Origin: Variovorax paradoxus NBRC 15149 | GTDB taxonomy: Bacteria; Pseudomonadota; Gammaproteobacteria; Burkholderiales; Burkholderiaceae_C | NCBI RefSeq assembly: GCF_001591365.1 | Contig: NZ_BCUT01000005.1 | Location: 620,001-684,000 of the forward strand | DNA: 64,000 nucleotides | Direction of reading: 5' to 3' | Shown here: piece by piece, positions 9,335 through 17,697 of the stretch | How the letters are laid out: each line of letters opens with the position of its first letter | How positions within the stretch are numbered: the stretch's first letter is position 1 | Notes under the pieces: generated by a model | Told to the model about the DNA's origin: nothing | Databases searched by the model: none | The model's input: the letters and a program-made list of their open reading frames with translations, nothing else | Made by a program: the position numbers and the translations under genes

Positions 9335-9355
9335 GGCTCAGGCGCCGGCTGAGCC
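9335..9355 (+). terminator. GC-rich hairpin after the TonB receptor gene
   Basis: A six-base inverted repeat (GGCTCA/TGAGCC) around a GC-rich nine-base loop lies 20 bases after the receptor stop codon. There is no T-run, so intrinsic termination would be weak; it could instead slow polymerase or stabilise the mRNA 3' end. Confidence 0.3.
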
Positions 9356-9436
9356 TGGCTGCGCGAAATCCAGTTTCTCGCGGCCGCCGCCTGCTGCCAC
9401 GATGGCCTCCACGCAAACGAGTGGTGGAGAACATCG

Positions 9437-9856
9437 ATGGCTTCCGAATTGAATCAAATCGCAAGCTGGTCGCTGCGCTGGCGCATCGGCCTTTCGGGCG
9501 CCCTGTGCCTTGCGGCGGCGCTCTCTGCGGCGCAGCCGCCGGATGCGGGCGTCGTGCTGCACGCCGAGCAGCGCTTCCAGCTGGCACTGGAAGCGCAGGC
9601 CGCCCGCGACTACCGCGCGATGCTCGAACAGCTTCGGCAAGCGGCGGCCGAGGACCACGCCGAGGCGCAGGAGATGCTGGGCATGGTGCTGCTGGCGGGG
9701 CCGACGCTGTACGGCGCCGCCATCAGGGCCGACCGCTGCGAGGCCCGCCAGTGGATGCTGCGCGCCGCCTCGCAGGGCAGCGAGACGGCCAGGGTGCAGC
9801 TTGCCTTCCTCAACAGGCTGCGCCAGTCCCCGGCCGGAAGGAACGCCTGCGGCTGA
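9437..9856 (+). CDS. Sel1-like repeat protein, secreted
   Basis: 139 residues with an N-terminal hydrophobic signal (about residues 15-32). A helical-repeat region follows in which RDYRAMLEQLRQAAAEDHAEAQEMLGMVLLAGP and ARQWMLRAASQGSETARVQLAFL resemble two Sel1/TPR-like units (the A..G...A...LG pattern). Such solenoids mediate protein-protein contacts in the periplasm. A conserved Cys lies between the units. A GTGGTGGAGAA stretch upstream of the ATG could act as the ribosome site. Neighbours do not suggest a partner. Confidence 0.7.
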   Translation: MASELNQIASWSLRWRIGLSGALCLAAALSAAQPPDAGVVLHAEQRFQLALEAQAARDYRAMLEQLRQAAAEDHAEAQEMLGMVLLAGPTLYGAAIRADRCEARQWMLRAASQGSETARVQLAFLNRLRQSPAGRNACG

Positions 9857-9980
9857 GCCTGCGAGTGCGCGGTGCGGGCAGTGACGCCTGGTTACCGCAT
9901 CGTGCGCGAGGATGCGTCGCCGGAAAATGAAGGGCTAGACTCTTTGTTTGCCAAACCCTCCGCTGCGAGGCCGACTCATC

Positions 9981-10313
9981 ATGAAACCCTGGTTGATTCC
10001 CATGGCGCTTGCCCTGGCGGGCACCGCCCACGGCGCCGAAAACTGCGAAGCCCTGCGCACCCAGATCGAAGCGAAGATTGCTGCGGCCGGCGTGACGCGC
10101 TTCGCCGTCATCACCGTCGATGCCAACGCAGAGGCGCCCGGGCAGGTGGTGGGCAGCTGCGATCTCGGCAGCAAGAAGATCGTCTACCAGCGCGAAGACG
10201 CTCCCGCAGCAGGCGCGGGCCCGGCGCATCCGAGCGCAGGCCCGGCCGGCGAAGAGATATTGACGGAGTGCAAGGACGGCACGGTGTCCGTCGGCGGCGA
10301 CTGCAAGAAGTAA
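9981..10313 (+). CDS. DUF1161 family periplasmic protein
   Basis: 110 residues from the ATG at 9981. A signal peptide (MKPWLIPMALALAGTAHG) is followed by the DUF1161 core: ENCEALRTQIEAKIAAAGV, then FAVITVD and VVGSCDLGSKKIVYQR. These small periplasmic proteins (YdcA-like) have conserved cysteines (here NCEAL and GSCD) and no established role. A linker rich in Ala/Gly/Pro and a second cysteine pair (LTECKDG, GDCKK) extend the C-terminus beyond the typical family end. The start was chosen for the signal peptide; an upstream in-frame ATG at 9948 would add an arginine-rich leader. Confidence 0.8.
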   Translation: MKPWLIPMALALAGTAHGAENCEALRTQIEAKIAAAGVTRFAVITVDANAEAPGQVVGSCDLGSKKIVYQREDAPAAGAGPAHPSAGPAGEEILTECKDGTVSVGGDCKK

Positions 10314-10327
10314 GCAGGAGCCAAGCC

Positions 10328-11164
10328 TTGTCATCTTCCAAAGCCTTTCGCATTGCACTCTCGGCCTCGGCCGCCGCCATTGGCGGCATGGCGGCGTACT
10401 GGACCCTTCTTGCCACGCGGCAGGGGCACATCCTCTTCAACGCCAGGAAGCTTCCGGTCGTCCATCTGTCCGACGACTTTTCCACCTACTCCCACACCGT
10501 GCCGGGCGGCATGGTGCGCGGCTACGTCTACCACCCGCAGGGCGAAGACGCGCTGCAGGACCTGTTCATCTATTTTGCCGGCCGGGGCGAGGACGTCCGC
10601 GCCACCGCGCAGGCGCTGCACTGGCTGCCGGAGGGCTTCGGGTTTGCGGCGGTCAACTACCGCGGCGTGGCCGACTCCGAAGGGCATCCCTCCGAGATCG
10701 CCTCGGTGGCGGACGCGATCCAGTTTGCCAACCACCTGCGCAAGGCCTTTCCGCAGGCGCGCCTGCACGTGGTCGGCCGCAGCCTGGGCACGGGCGTGGC
10801 CATCCAGCTGGTGGCGCAGCAGGACTTCTCGAGCCTGCAACTGGTCACGCCCTACGACTCGATGCTCGAAGTGGCGAAGAAGCGCTTTCCGCTGGTTCCG
10901 CTCGCGCTCTTGCTGCGGCACCGCTTCGACTCGCTCACGCACTGCAAGGAAGTGGCCGCCAAGACCCAGGTGCTGCTGGCCGAGCGCGACGACGTGGTGC
11001 TGCCCGAGCGCTCGCAGAAGCTGATCGCGGCCTGGCCCACGCCCATCAGCGTGCAGACCGTGCCTGCCTCGGACCACCACAGCATCATGGGGCTCGAGGC
11101 GACCTGGCTCCATCTGGTCGACTTTGCGCTGACGGCCATTCTTCCCGAGCCGATCGCGGCCTGA
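10328..11164 (+). CDS. Alpha/beta hydrolase, membrane-anchored (TTG start)
   Basis: 278 residues from a TTG at 10328, selected because an AGGAG sits seven bases upstream and the protein then starts just before an N-terminal membrane anchor (about residues 7-25). The catalytic domain shows the nucleophile elbow VVGRSLGTGVA (GxSxG), an acid in LLAERDDVVLPE and the histidine in PASDHHSIM. This pattern matches the BEM46/ABHD13-like hydrolases; substrate is unknown. It lies 15 bases after the DUF1161 gene and likely shares its transcript. It converges with the cystathionine beta-lyase gene. Confidence 0.85.
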   Translation: MSSSKAFRIALSASAAAIGGMAAYWTLLATRQGHILFNARKLPVVHLSDDFSTYSHTVPGGMVRGYVYHPQGEDALQDLFIYFAGRGEDVRATAQALHWLPEGFGFAAVNYRGVADSEGHPSEIASVADAIQFANHLRKAFPQARLHVVGRSLGTGVAIQLVAQQDFSSLQLVTPYDSMLEVAKKRFPLVPLALLLRHRFDSLTHCKEVAAKTQVLLAERDDVVLPERSQKLIAAWPTPISVQTVPASDHHSIMGLEATWLHLVDFALTAILPEPIAA

Positions 11165-11181
11165 GCTGCTGCACAGGTGCC

Positions 11182-12384
11182 TCAGCCGGCACCCAGCGCC
11201 GCAAAGCCGCATTCAAGATCGCGCAGCAGGTCCGAAGGCGACTCGAGCCCCACGTGCAGCCGGATGACCGCGCCGCGTGCGCTCCAGTCGGTCACGCTGC
11301 GCGCCGCGCGCATGTCGGCCCAGGCCACCAGGCTTTCGTAGCCGCCCCAGGACGAGCCCCGGCCGAACAGCGACAGTGCATCAACGAAGCGCTCGACCGC
11401 GGCGTTCTCGGTGCCCGGCTGCAGCTCGAACGAGACCAGCCCGTTGGTGCCGCGGCAGTCGCGCTTCCAGAGCGCGTGGCCCGCGTGCTGTGGCAGCGCG
11501 GGGCAGAACACCGCCGCCACTTCGGGCCGCGCCTGCAGCCAGTGCGCCACCTCCATCGCATGCCGCTCGTGCATCTGCAGCCGCGCGGACAGCGTGCGCA
11601 TGCCGCGCAGCACCAGCCAGGCATCGTCCGGGCTCACGGTCATGCCGAAGGCGTCGCAGCGCTCGTTGAGCGGCTGCCAGGCTTCGCGCGTGGTGGCCAC
11701 GGTGCCCATCATCACGTCGGAGTGGCCCGAGAGGTACTTGGTGGCGGCCATCAGCGAGATGTCGGCGCCCAGTGCAAGCGGCCGGTATTGAACGCCCGAG
11801 CCCCAGGTGTTGTCCGCGGCAACGAGCGCGCCGCGCGCATGGGCCAGCTCGGCCAGCTTCGGCAGGTCGCACATCTCGTAGACCAGCGAACCGGGGCATT
11901 CGGCATACACGAGCTTCGTGTTGGGCTCGAACAGTTCCTCCACACCGCTGCCGTCCGCGGCAAAGAAGCTGCAGCGGATGCCATAGGGATCGAGGAAGGA
12001 ATGCACGAGCTTGCGCGCCGGCTCGTACACGCTGTCCGACATCAGCACATGGTCGCCGGGCTTCAGGTACGACAGCAGCACCATGCCGATGGCGGCCAGG
12101 CCGGTGGGAAAGAGGCGCGTGCGGTGGGCGCCTTCGAGTTCGCTCACCGCGTCCTCGAGCGCGAAGGTGGTGGGCGTGCCGCGTGCGCCGTAGCTGAAGG
12201 CGCGCTCTTCGCCGCGCCGCGCGCGCGTCTCGCGCATGGCTGCCACGCTGTCGAACAGCACGGTGCTCGCGCGCACCAGCGGCGTGTTGACCGGCGAGCC
12301 GCCGAAGTAGGCCGGGGCCTTGCCGGCGTGGGCGAGCCGGGTGTCGAGGGAGTGGCCTGCGGTGTCTTTGGACGAATCGGACAT
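11182..12384 (-). CDS. metC: Cystathionine beta-lyase (Cys/Met metabolism PLP enzyme)
   Basis: 400 residues, the normal length. PLP-dependent C-S lyase that releases homocysteine (or H2S and pyruvate from cysteine/cystine) in the cytosol. The Schiff-base lysine is Lys216 in MAATKYLSGHSD, the pyridine-nitrogen aspartate Asp191 in AADNTWGSG, and the phosphate-binding YSYGARGTPT region is present as FSYGARGTPT. Last gene of a minus-strand cluster (thiol dioxygenase, rhodanese, Bug receptor, this gene); it begins 35 bases after the Bug receptor stop. In this setting it more likely feeds sulfur-compound breakdown than methionine synthesis. Specificity (beta versus gamma lyase) cannot be settled from sequence reading. 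Confidence 0.88.
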   Translation of the reverse strand: MSDSSKDTAGHSLDTRLAHAGKAPAYFGGSPVNTPLVRASTVLFDSVAAMRETRARRGEERAFSYGARGTPTTFALEDAVSELEGAHRTRLFPTGLAAIGMVLLSYLKPGDHVLMSDSVYEPARKLVHSFLDPYGIRCSFFAADGSGVEELFEPNTKLVYAECPGSLVYEMCDLPKLAELAHARGALVAADNTWGSGVQYRPLALGADISLMAATKYLSGHSDVMMGTVATTREAWQPLNERCDAFGMTVSPDDAWLVLRGMRTLSARLQMHERHAMEVAHWLQARPEVAAVFCPALPQHAGHALWKRDCRGTNGLVSFELQPGTENAAVERFVDALSLFGRGSSWGGYESLVAWADMRAARSVTDWSARGAVIRLHVGLESPSDLLRDLECGFAALGAG

Positions 12385-12419
12385 GGTGTGTTCCAGCGAG
12401 CGCGGGCCTCTATGGTGCG

Positions 12420-13430
12420 TCAATCGGCCTTGGCGCCCGAAAGCTTGACGATGCGCGACCAGCGGTCGATGTCCTGGCGCAGCTGCGCGGCAAAGGCTTC
12501 GGGCGTGTTGGCCACCACCTCGCTGCCGCCGTCGTTCACGAGCTTGGTCACCTCGGGCAGGCGCAGCGTGCGCACGATGGCTTCGTTCAGGTAGGCCACG
12601 CGCTCGGGCGGCGTGCCGGCCGGCGCAAAGAAGCCGTACCAGTCCTCGAAGCGGGCATTGGCATAGCCCAGCTCCTCGAGCGTGGGTGCCTTGGCGAACA
12701 CGCCGATGCGGCGCGGGCTGGTGACGGCCAGCACGCGCAGCTTGCCGTTCTGCACCATGCCCGCGACCGAGGAGGTCGAGGTCACGAGCACGTCGACCTG
12801 TCCGCCGAGCAGGTCGGTGAGCGCGGGGCCGGCGCCCTTGTAGGGCACATGCGTCATGTCCACGCCGCTGTCCTTTTGCAGCACCACGCCGACCAGGTGC
12901 GAGAGCGTGCCGTTGCCCGGCGTGGCATAGGTGAGCTTGCCGGGGCTGGCCTTGGCGCGCGTGGCCAGGTCGGCGAAAGTCTTGTAGGGCGAATTGGCTT
13001 CCACCACCAGCGCGAGCGGCGCCGCGTTGATCTGCGTGATCGGCACGAAGTTCTTGATCGGGTCGAAGCCGGGCGCCGAGTAGAGCGAGGGGTTCACCGC
13101 CATGATCGACACCTGCGAGGTCAGCACCGTGTAGCCGTCGGGCTTGGCCTCGGCCACCGACTTGGCGCCGATGTTGCCGCCCGCGCCGCCGCGGTTGTCC
13201 ACCACCGCGGCCTGTCCCATGATTTCCGGCAGCCGCGTGGTCACCAGCCGCGCCGTGGCGTCGTTGCCGCCGCCCGGGGGAAAGGGCGAGACGAACTTCA
13301 CCGGCTGCGACGGAAAGCCGTTGCGCGCAGGCAGCGGCTGGGCCGAGGCCGGCTGCAGCGCCATGGCCGCGAGCCATGCGGCAGCGATTGAAAGACGGGC
13401 AAGGCTCGGAATGCGAAAGGCAGACGACAT
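12420..13430 (-). CDS. Bug-type tripartite tricarboxylate receptor (periplasmic solute-binding protein)
   Basis: 336 residues. A signal peptide ending near PASAQ is followed by the Bug fold: YPxxPVKFVSPFPPGGGNDATAR, the ligand-loop region VVDNRGGAGGNIGAKSVAEAKPDGYT, and YKGAGPALTDLLGGQVD. Bug proteins bind carboxylates or amides in the periplasm for TctAB permeases, but orphan copies are very common in Burkholderiales; no tctAB lies nearby. Its place inside the sulfur cluster suggests an organosulfur carboxylate as ligand (inference). An unrelated long open frame spans this region in another phase and is not a gene. Confidence 0.92.
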   Translation of the reverse strand: MSSAFRIPSLARLSIAAAWLAAMALQPASAQPLPARNGFPSQPVKFVSPFPPGGGNDATARLVTTRLPEIMGQAAVVDNRGGAGGNIGAKSVAEAKPDGYTVLTSQVSIMAVNPSLYSAPGFDPIKNFVPITQINAAPLALVVEANSPYKTFADLATRAKASPGKLTYATPGNGTLSHLVGVVLQKDSGVDMTHVPYKGAGPALTDLLGGQVDVLVTSTSSVAGMVQNGKLRVLAVTSPRRIGVFAKAPTLEELGYANARFEDWYGFFAPAGTPPERVAYLNEAIVRTLRLPEVTKLVNDGGSEVVANTPEAFAAQLRQDIDRWSRIVKLSGAKAD

Positions 13431-13489
13431 GACGAAACTCCTGGAATAGGAACTGACAACGGCGAACGGAGAAAGCGAAACCGGGGGAG

Positions 13490-15076
13490 CTAGGCGTGCC
13501 GCGCGGCGGAAGCGGTGGGCAGCCTGAAGGCCGAGCGCTCCTGCGCATCGAGCTGCGCGACCAGGCCGGTCTCCCAGGCGAGGTAGCGGCGCGCCGCTTC
13601 CTTGTTGCCGTCGTGGCGGTCGTGCACGAAGAACAGGTAGTCGATGCAGTCCGCGTCCGCGGGCAGGGCGGGCGTGGCCTGCACCGGCAGGCCGGCATTG
13701 CGCCATGCGGCCATGCCGCCTTCGAGCAGCAGCGGCGCGGGCGAGAGGCCGGCCAGCTCGGACGCCGCGGCCCATGCCGCGAGCGCAGCGTCGTCGGCCA
13801 CCAGCACGAGCTGGCGCGTTTCGCTCTTCACGTCCTGGGCGAGGCGCGGGCGTATCGACCAGCGCGCCTGCGGGATGTGGCCGGCGCGGAACTGCATGCT
13901 CGGGCGCAGGTCGACCAGCGCCACCTCGCCCTGCGCAAGGCGGGCGGACAGCGCCTCTGCATCGATCGTCGCCAGCGCGGGTGCAGCGGGCGCGGCGGCG
14001 GGCGCGAGCGACAGCCCGCTCGCGAGTCCGCCTTCGAGCACGCTCGCTTCGTGGCCCATCTGCCGCAGCCAGTGCGCAATGGTGGGCGCGCGCACGCCGT
14101 CGTCGTCGAACAGCACGAGCCGCGCGCCGCGCACGCCGACGTACTGGTCGCCGGCCTGCATCAATTGCCCGCCGGGCGTGTGCTGCGCGCCGGGCAGCGT
14201 GCGGGCCGCGAATTCCTCGGGCGTGCGCACGTCGCAGAGAAACAGGCTGCGGCTGCCGTCGCCGGCCCATTGCTGCACCGTTTGCGCCGTGACCGTGGGC
14301 ACGCCGAAGCGCTCGGCCAGTGCCTTGGCGGCCGGCCGCAGGTCGGTGTTGCCGCTGTCCGGCGCATAGCGCCGCGTGCCGCCGTGCTCCAGCGCGTGGT
14401 CGTTCAGGTACCAGCCCTGCGTGCCGTTCTCCAGCGCATAGACCGGGTTGGGCAGGCCCAGGTTGATGAGCGTCTGCGCGCCGATGATGCTGCGCGTGCG
14501 GCCCGCGCAATTGATGACGATGGGCGTGGTGGTGTCGGGCACCAGCCGGCGCACGCGATAGGCGAGCTCGCCATTGGGGCAGCAGGTGGCCGTGGGGATG
14601 TTCATCTTGTGGAACTCGCTCACCGGCCGGCCGTCGAGCACCACCACCTTGTCCTTGCGCGCCAGCATCTCGGCCAATTGGTCGGCGCTCACGCGCGGCG
14701 TGTGATAGGCCTCTTCGGCCAGTTCGCCGAAGGTCTTCGACGGCAGGTTGACGCCCGCGAAGAGCGCATGGCCTGCGGCCTTCCAGGCGCGGGTGCCGCC
14801 CTGCAGAACGTGCACGTCGGTGTAGTCCAGCGCGGCGAGGCGGCGGGCGGCGCGCTCGGCCACGTCGGAATCGCCACCGTCATACGCGACCACGCGCACG
14901 CTGCGGCGCGGCATGAGGCGCGGCGCATCGAGTTCGAGCCGGCTGAAGGGCAGCGGAATGCCGTAGAAGAGGTGCGCCTCGCCGTACTGGCCGTGCTCGC
15001 GCACGTCGAGCAGCGCGATCTCGCCGCCGTCGTGCAGCCAGGATTTGAGGGTCTTCGGATCGATGAAAGAGGTCAT
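13490..15076 (-). CDS. Four-domain rhodanese-family sulfurtransferase
   Basis: 528 residues containing four consecutive rhodanese-homology domains (about 5-110, 125-245, 255-370 and 385-490). Only the second carries a catalytic cysteine loop (Cys190 in NCAGRTRS); the equivalents in the others are YDGGDSD, DDDGVRA and ADDAALAA, so three domains appear inactive and probably structural. Rhodaneses move sulfane sulfur between thiols, thiosulfate, persulfides and cyanide. Located between a thiol dioxygenase and a Bug receptor, it probably handles sulfite/sulfinate-derived or persulfide sulfur from cysteine or mercaptopropionate oxidation. The ATG at 15076 removes 20 unlikely upstream residues. Confidence 0.88.
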   Translation of the reverse strand: MTSFIDPKTLKSWLHDGGEIALLDVREHGQYGEAHLFYGIPLPFSRLELDAPRLMPRRSVRVVAYDGGDSDVAERAARRLAALDYTDVHVLQGGTRAWKAAGHALFAGVNLPSKTFGELAEEAYHTPRVSADQLAEMLARKDKVVVLDGRPVSEFHKMNIPTATCCPNGELAYRVRRLVPDTTTPIVINCAGRTRSIIGAQTLINLGLPNPVYALENGTQGWYLNDHALEHGGTRRYAPDSGNTDLRPAAKALAERFGVPTVTAQTVQQWAGDGSRSLFLCDVRTPEEFAARTLPGAQHTPGGQLMQAGDQYVGVRGARLVLFDDDGVRAPTIAHWLRQMGHEASVLEGGLASGLSLAPAAAPAAPALATIDAEALSARLAQGEVALVDLRPSMQFRAGHIPQARWSIRPRLAQDVKSETRQLVLVADDAALAAWAAASELAGLSPAPLLLEGGMAAWRNAGLPVQATPALPADADCIDYLFFVHDRHDGNKEAARRYLAWETGLVAQLDAQERSAFRLPTASAARHA

Positions 15077-15165
15077 GGAAAGCAAGCCGTTGGAACGAAC
15101 GCGGTCCTGCGAGGCCGCGCCCGGCGCGGCCCGCATGAAAGAGACGAGGTTGGAAGAAGAGGGGC

Positions 15166-15756
15166 CTAGCGGCGCGTCTGCACGCCGATGCCCATCGTCT
15201 GGCAGGTGCCGGCTTCCAGGTCGTACGCGGTGCGCTGGTTCAGCGTCTCGAGCGCGCGGCCGTACATGTGCAGGTGCCGAATGACCTGCTCGCCCTGGAT
15301 CTCGACCGAGTGGATGTCCTCGGGCATCAGCGCAATGCCCTTGCCGGGCGCAACCACGACCAGCGCGGTTTGCTCGAGCTTGCCGACGCCCGGCACCGAG
15401 CCGTCGTCGCGCCGTTCGTACACGCGGTTGTGCTCGGTGCCTTCCACCGCGGCAATGCAGGCCCAGGTGGTGTGGTTGTGCGGCACGATCTTCTTGCCCG
15501 GGCGCATCACGTTGAGATAAAGCGCAAAGCTCTGGTCCGGGTCCTCGGCAATCAGGTAGCGGGCCTGGTGCTCGCCGGCCTCGGGCGCCGGAAAGTCGGC
15601 GGGCCCCCAGTAGTCGGTGCGCGCGGCCAGCCCTTGCAGCGCTTCGAGCACCGCATCGAGCTTTTCACGGGTTGGTTCAGCGCCGCCAATGGCTTTCTTC
15701 ATCCGGTCGATGGACGCGGCGACCGCCTCGCGGCGTGGGTCGGACAGGGTGCTCAT
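15166..15756 (-). CDS. Cysteine dioxygenase-type thiol dioxygenase (cupin)
   Basis: 196 residues, the length of bacterial cysteine/3-mercaptopropionate dioxygenases. The mononuclear iron ligands of this cupin group are visible: His93 and His95 in PHNHTTWACIAA and His149 in EDIHSVEI, with RYLIAEDPDQSFALYLNVMRPG preceding. The enzyme adds O2 to a thiol to make a sulfinate in the cytosol. The gene starts the minus-strand sulfur cluster and lies divergent from a LysR regulator. Bacterial members split into cysteine-specific and 3-mercaptopropionate-specific types, set by one arginine position that I cannot assign reliably here, so the substrate is left open. Confidence 0.88.
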   Translation of the reverse strand: MSTLSDPRREAVAASIDRMKKAIGGAEPTREKLDAVLEALQGLAARTDYWGPADFPAPEAGEHQARYLIAEDPDQSFALYLNVMRPGKKIVPHNHTTWACIAAVEGTEHNRVYERRDDGSVPGVGKLEQTALVVVAPGKGIALMPEDIHSVEIQGEQVIRHLHMYGRALETLNQRTAYDLEAGTCQTMGIGVQTRR

Positions 15757-15795
15757 GCAGGGTTCTCCAGTGGGGATGCGTGTCTTGGTGTGCAT

Positions 15796-15807
15796 TCACT
15801 GTAGTGA
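15796..15807. promoter_or_regulatory. Palindrome TCACT-GT-AGTGA upstream of the thiol dioxygenase gene
   Basis: Perfect five-base arms two bases apart, 40 bases upstream of the dioxygenase start codon and 57 bases from the LysR start. It is placed where a regulator or core promoter of the dioxygenase operon would bind. Assignment to the divergent LysR is inference. Confidence 0.4.
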
Positions 15808-15843
15808 CCAGAGCGTGACCCGACAATCCAGCCGGCGCAACAA

Positions 15844-15866
15844 ATACATCAATAAAATTAATGTAT
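15844..15866. promoter_or_regulatory. LysR-type operator ATACAT-N11-ATGTAT overlapping the lysR start codon
   Basis: Perfect six-base arms at 15844-15849 and 15861-15866 separated by 11 AT-rich bases, a classic T-N11-A recognition site. The right arm includes the first bases of the LysR start codon at 15865, so binding would block the regulator's own expression while leaving the divergent dioxygenase promoter free for activation. Confidence 0.65.
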
Positions 15867-16737
15867 GCCCACGCTCGATCTTGAATTGCTGCGCTCCTTC
15901 GCGGCCGTCGTCAGCCACCACAGCTTTGCGGCGGCGGCCGTGCACCTGGGTCGCACGCAGTCGGCCATCACGCAGCAGATGCAGCGGCTCGAAGAGCAGG
16001 TGGGCCACGCGCTGTTCGCCAAGCAGGGCCGGCAGAAGCGCCTCACCGAACATGGCGAGCGGCTCCTGACCTACGCGCACCACCTGCTCGCGCTCAACGA
16101 CGAGGCGCTGCGCAGCCTGCGCCAGGGCGAGCTCGAAGGCAACCTGCGCATCGGCGCGCCGCACGACGTGGCCGAGACCATGCTGCCGCTGCTGCTCACC
16201 GAGGTGGCGCGCACCTCGCCGCTGCTGCAACTGGACATCCACATCGGCCGCAGCCCCTATCTCATGACCTCGCTCAAGAGTGGCGAGGTCGACATGATCA
16301 TCTCGAACCGCGCCGACCCGCAGTTCGACGGCGTGGTGCTGCGCAATTCGCCGACCGTGTGGCTCTGCGCCGCCAGCTACGTGCACGACCCATCCAAGCC
16401 GGTGCCGCTGATCATGGCCGACGGCCCCAGCATCTTCCGCCGCATCGGCCACGAGGCGCTCGACGCCGCGGGCGTGGCATGGACGCCGCGCTACACCTCG
16501 TCGAGCCTGATCGGCATCAAGGCCGCCTTGCGCGCGGGCCTGGGCGTCACGGCGCGCGGCGTGGAGCAGCTCGACGCCGGCCTGCGCGTGCTGGGCGCCG
16601 GCGACGGCATGCCGCGCCTGCCCGACCTGGCCTACTACCTGTACGTGCGCAGCCACGTGGTGAATCCGGTCACGCGGCAGGTGTTCGAGACATTGAAGAA
16701 GCACCTGCGGCTGCCGCGGACCGACATGCCGGCTTGA
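15865..16737 (+). CDS. LysR-family regulator of the sulfur cluster
   Basis: 290 residues. An N-terminal winged helix-turn-helix (LELLRSFAAVVSHHSFAAAAVHLGRTQSAITQQMQRLEEQVG, residues 6-48) is followed by a coiled linker and a periplasmic-binding-like effector domain (about 92-285). It is transcribed away from the thiol dioxygenase gene, the usual sign of a direct regulator, and a T-N11-A palindrome overlaps its start. The expected inducer is a thiol or sulfinate from the pathway (inference). It converges with the EamA gene, with 28 bases between stop codons. Confidence 0.9.
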   Translation: MPTLDLELLRSFAAVVSHHSFAAAAVHLGRTQSAITQQMQRLEEQVGHALFAKQGRQKRLTEHGERLLTYAHHLLALNDEALRSLRQGELEGNLRIGAPHDVAETMLPLLLTEVARTSPLLQLDIHIGRSPYLMTSLKSGEVDMIISNRADPQFDGVVLRNSPTVWLCAASYVHDPSKPVPLIMADGPSIFRRIGHEALDAAGVAWTPRYTSSSLIGIKAALRAGLGVTARGVEQLDAGLRVLGAGDGMPRLPDLAYYLYVRSHVVNPVTRQVFETLKKHLRLPRTDMPA

Positions 16738-16765
16738 AACATTCCGCACGTTGTGCGCCGCTTGA

Positions 16766-17695
16766 TCACCTTGGCTTGGCGCGTGCCCCCGTCACCACCA
16801 GTGCGACCCCGCCCATCACCAAGGCAATTCCGGCCAGGGTGAGCGCAGCCGGAATTTCCTTGAGAAACAGCGCACCGATCAATGCAGCGAGCGCCGGCGC
16901 GAGGGCACCGAAGATGGCCGCCCTGGGAGCGCCGAGCCGGCGCACGGCCTCGGTATAGAAGTACATCCCGAGGATCGCGACCAGAATGCCTTGCGCGACA
17001 ACCTGGAACCCGACGGCCGCCGGTGGCGCAGTGAAGATGTTCGGGGTGAACCAGAAGAAGTAGATCGGTGCGAACAGCACGGCGGAGCACACGTTCACCA
17101 GCGCGGTGGCGTGCCAGGGACTGATGCCGGAGCGGCGCTGCGCAATGGTGAAGCTTGCAAAGCACAGGCCAGCCAGCAGGAACAGCAGATCGCCTCGCCA
17201 CTCGCCTGCCGCACGATTGGCAAGGAGCGCATAGCCGCCGATGCAGAGCACGCCGGCGAGGACGACCGCCATGCCGCCGAGTTGCTGGCGGCTGAACTTT
17301 TCACCGAACAGAACGCCGGACAGCACCGCCACCCAGATCGGCATCGTTCCGATCATGAGCGTGGCGACATGCGAGGCGAGTGCGAAGCGCATGCCTACAG
17401 AACCGAGCATCATGAAAGGCACTCCCGCGCCCAGCACCATCACCAGCAGCCGCGCGACGCCGATCTGTGCGAGGCCAAGGCCCTTTCGAGCCAGGATGGG
17501 CCACAGGAGCAGGGCCGAAACACTGAAGCGAAGGAACGTCACGTCATGCGGCCCCAGGGTGGTGGTCACGGCAAACCGCGTGGCCACCGACCAGCTCGAC
17601 CAGATCAGCGCAACCGCAAGGCCGCACAGCACGCCCGCGGCCAGCGAATGCCGCCCCGCGGATCCCGCGAGTGCGGTGGAAGAAGCTGCGGACAT
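16766..17695 (-). CDS. EamA/DMT-family transporter
   Basis: 309 residues with ten predicted membrane helices arranged as two EamA repeats (about residues 18-150 and 170-300), the drug/metabolite transporter fold typical of exporters of amino acids or metabolites. Recognisable stretches include FLRFSVSALLLWPIL in the first repeat and LAPALAALIGALFLKEIPAALTLAGIALVMGGV in the second. The start is two bases after the stop codon of the upstream dehydrogenase, so they form a two-gene operon. An exporter paired with a beta-hydroxyacid dehydrogenase suggests handling of one hydroxy-acid substrate, but none can be named. Confidence 0.88.
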   Translation of the reverse strand: MSAASSTALAGSAGRHSLAAGVLCGLAVALIWSSWSVATRFAVTTTLGPHDVTFLRFSVSALLLWPILARKGLGLAQIGVARLLVMVLGAGVPFMMLGSVGMRFALASHVATLMIGTMPIWVAVLSGVLFGEKFSRQQLGGMAVVLAGVLCIGGYALLANRAAGEWRGDLLFLLAGLCFASFTIAQRRSGISPWHATALVNVCSAVLFAPIYFFWFTPNIFTAPPAAVGFQVVAQGILVAILGMYFYTEAVRRLGAPRAAIFGALAPALAALIGALFLKEIPAALTLAGIALVMGGVALVVTGARAKPR

Positions 17696-17697
17696 GG

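Noticed and set aside
11182..13698. An apparent fusion of the cystathionine beta-lyase with an 400-residue upstream extension
   Set aside because: The extension lies in the wrong phase of the Bug receptor and rhodanese genes and is low-complexity; the lyase begins at the ATG at 12384.
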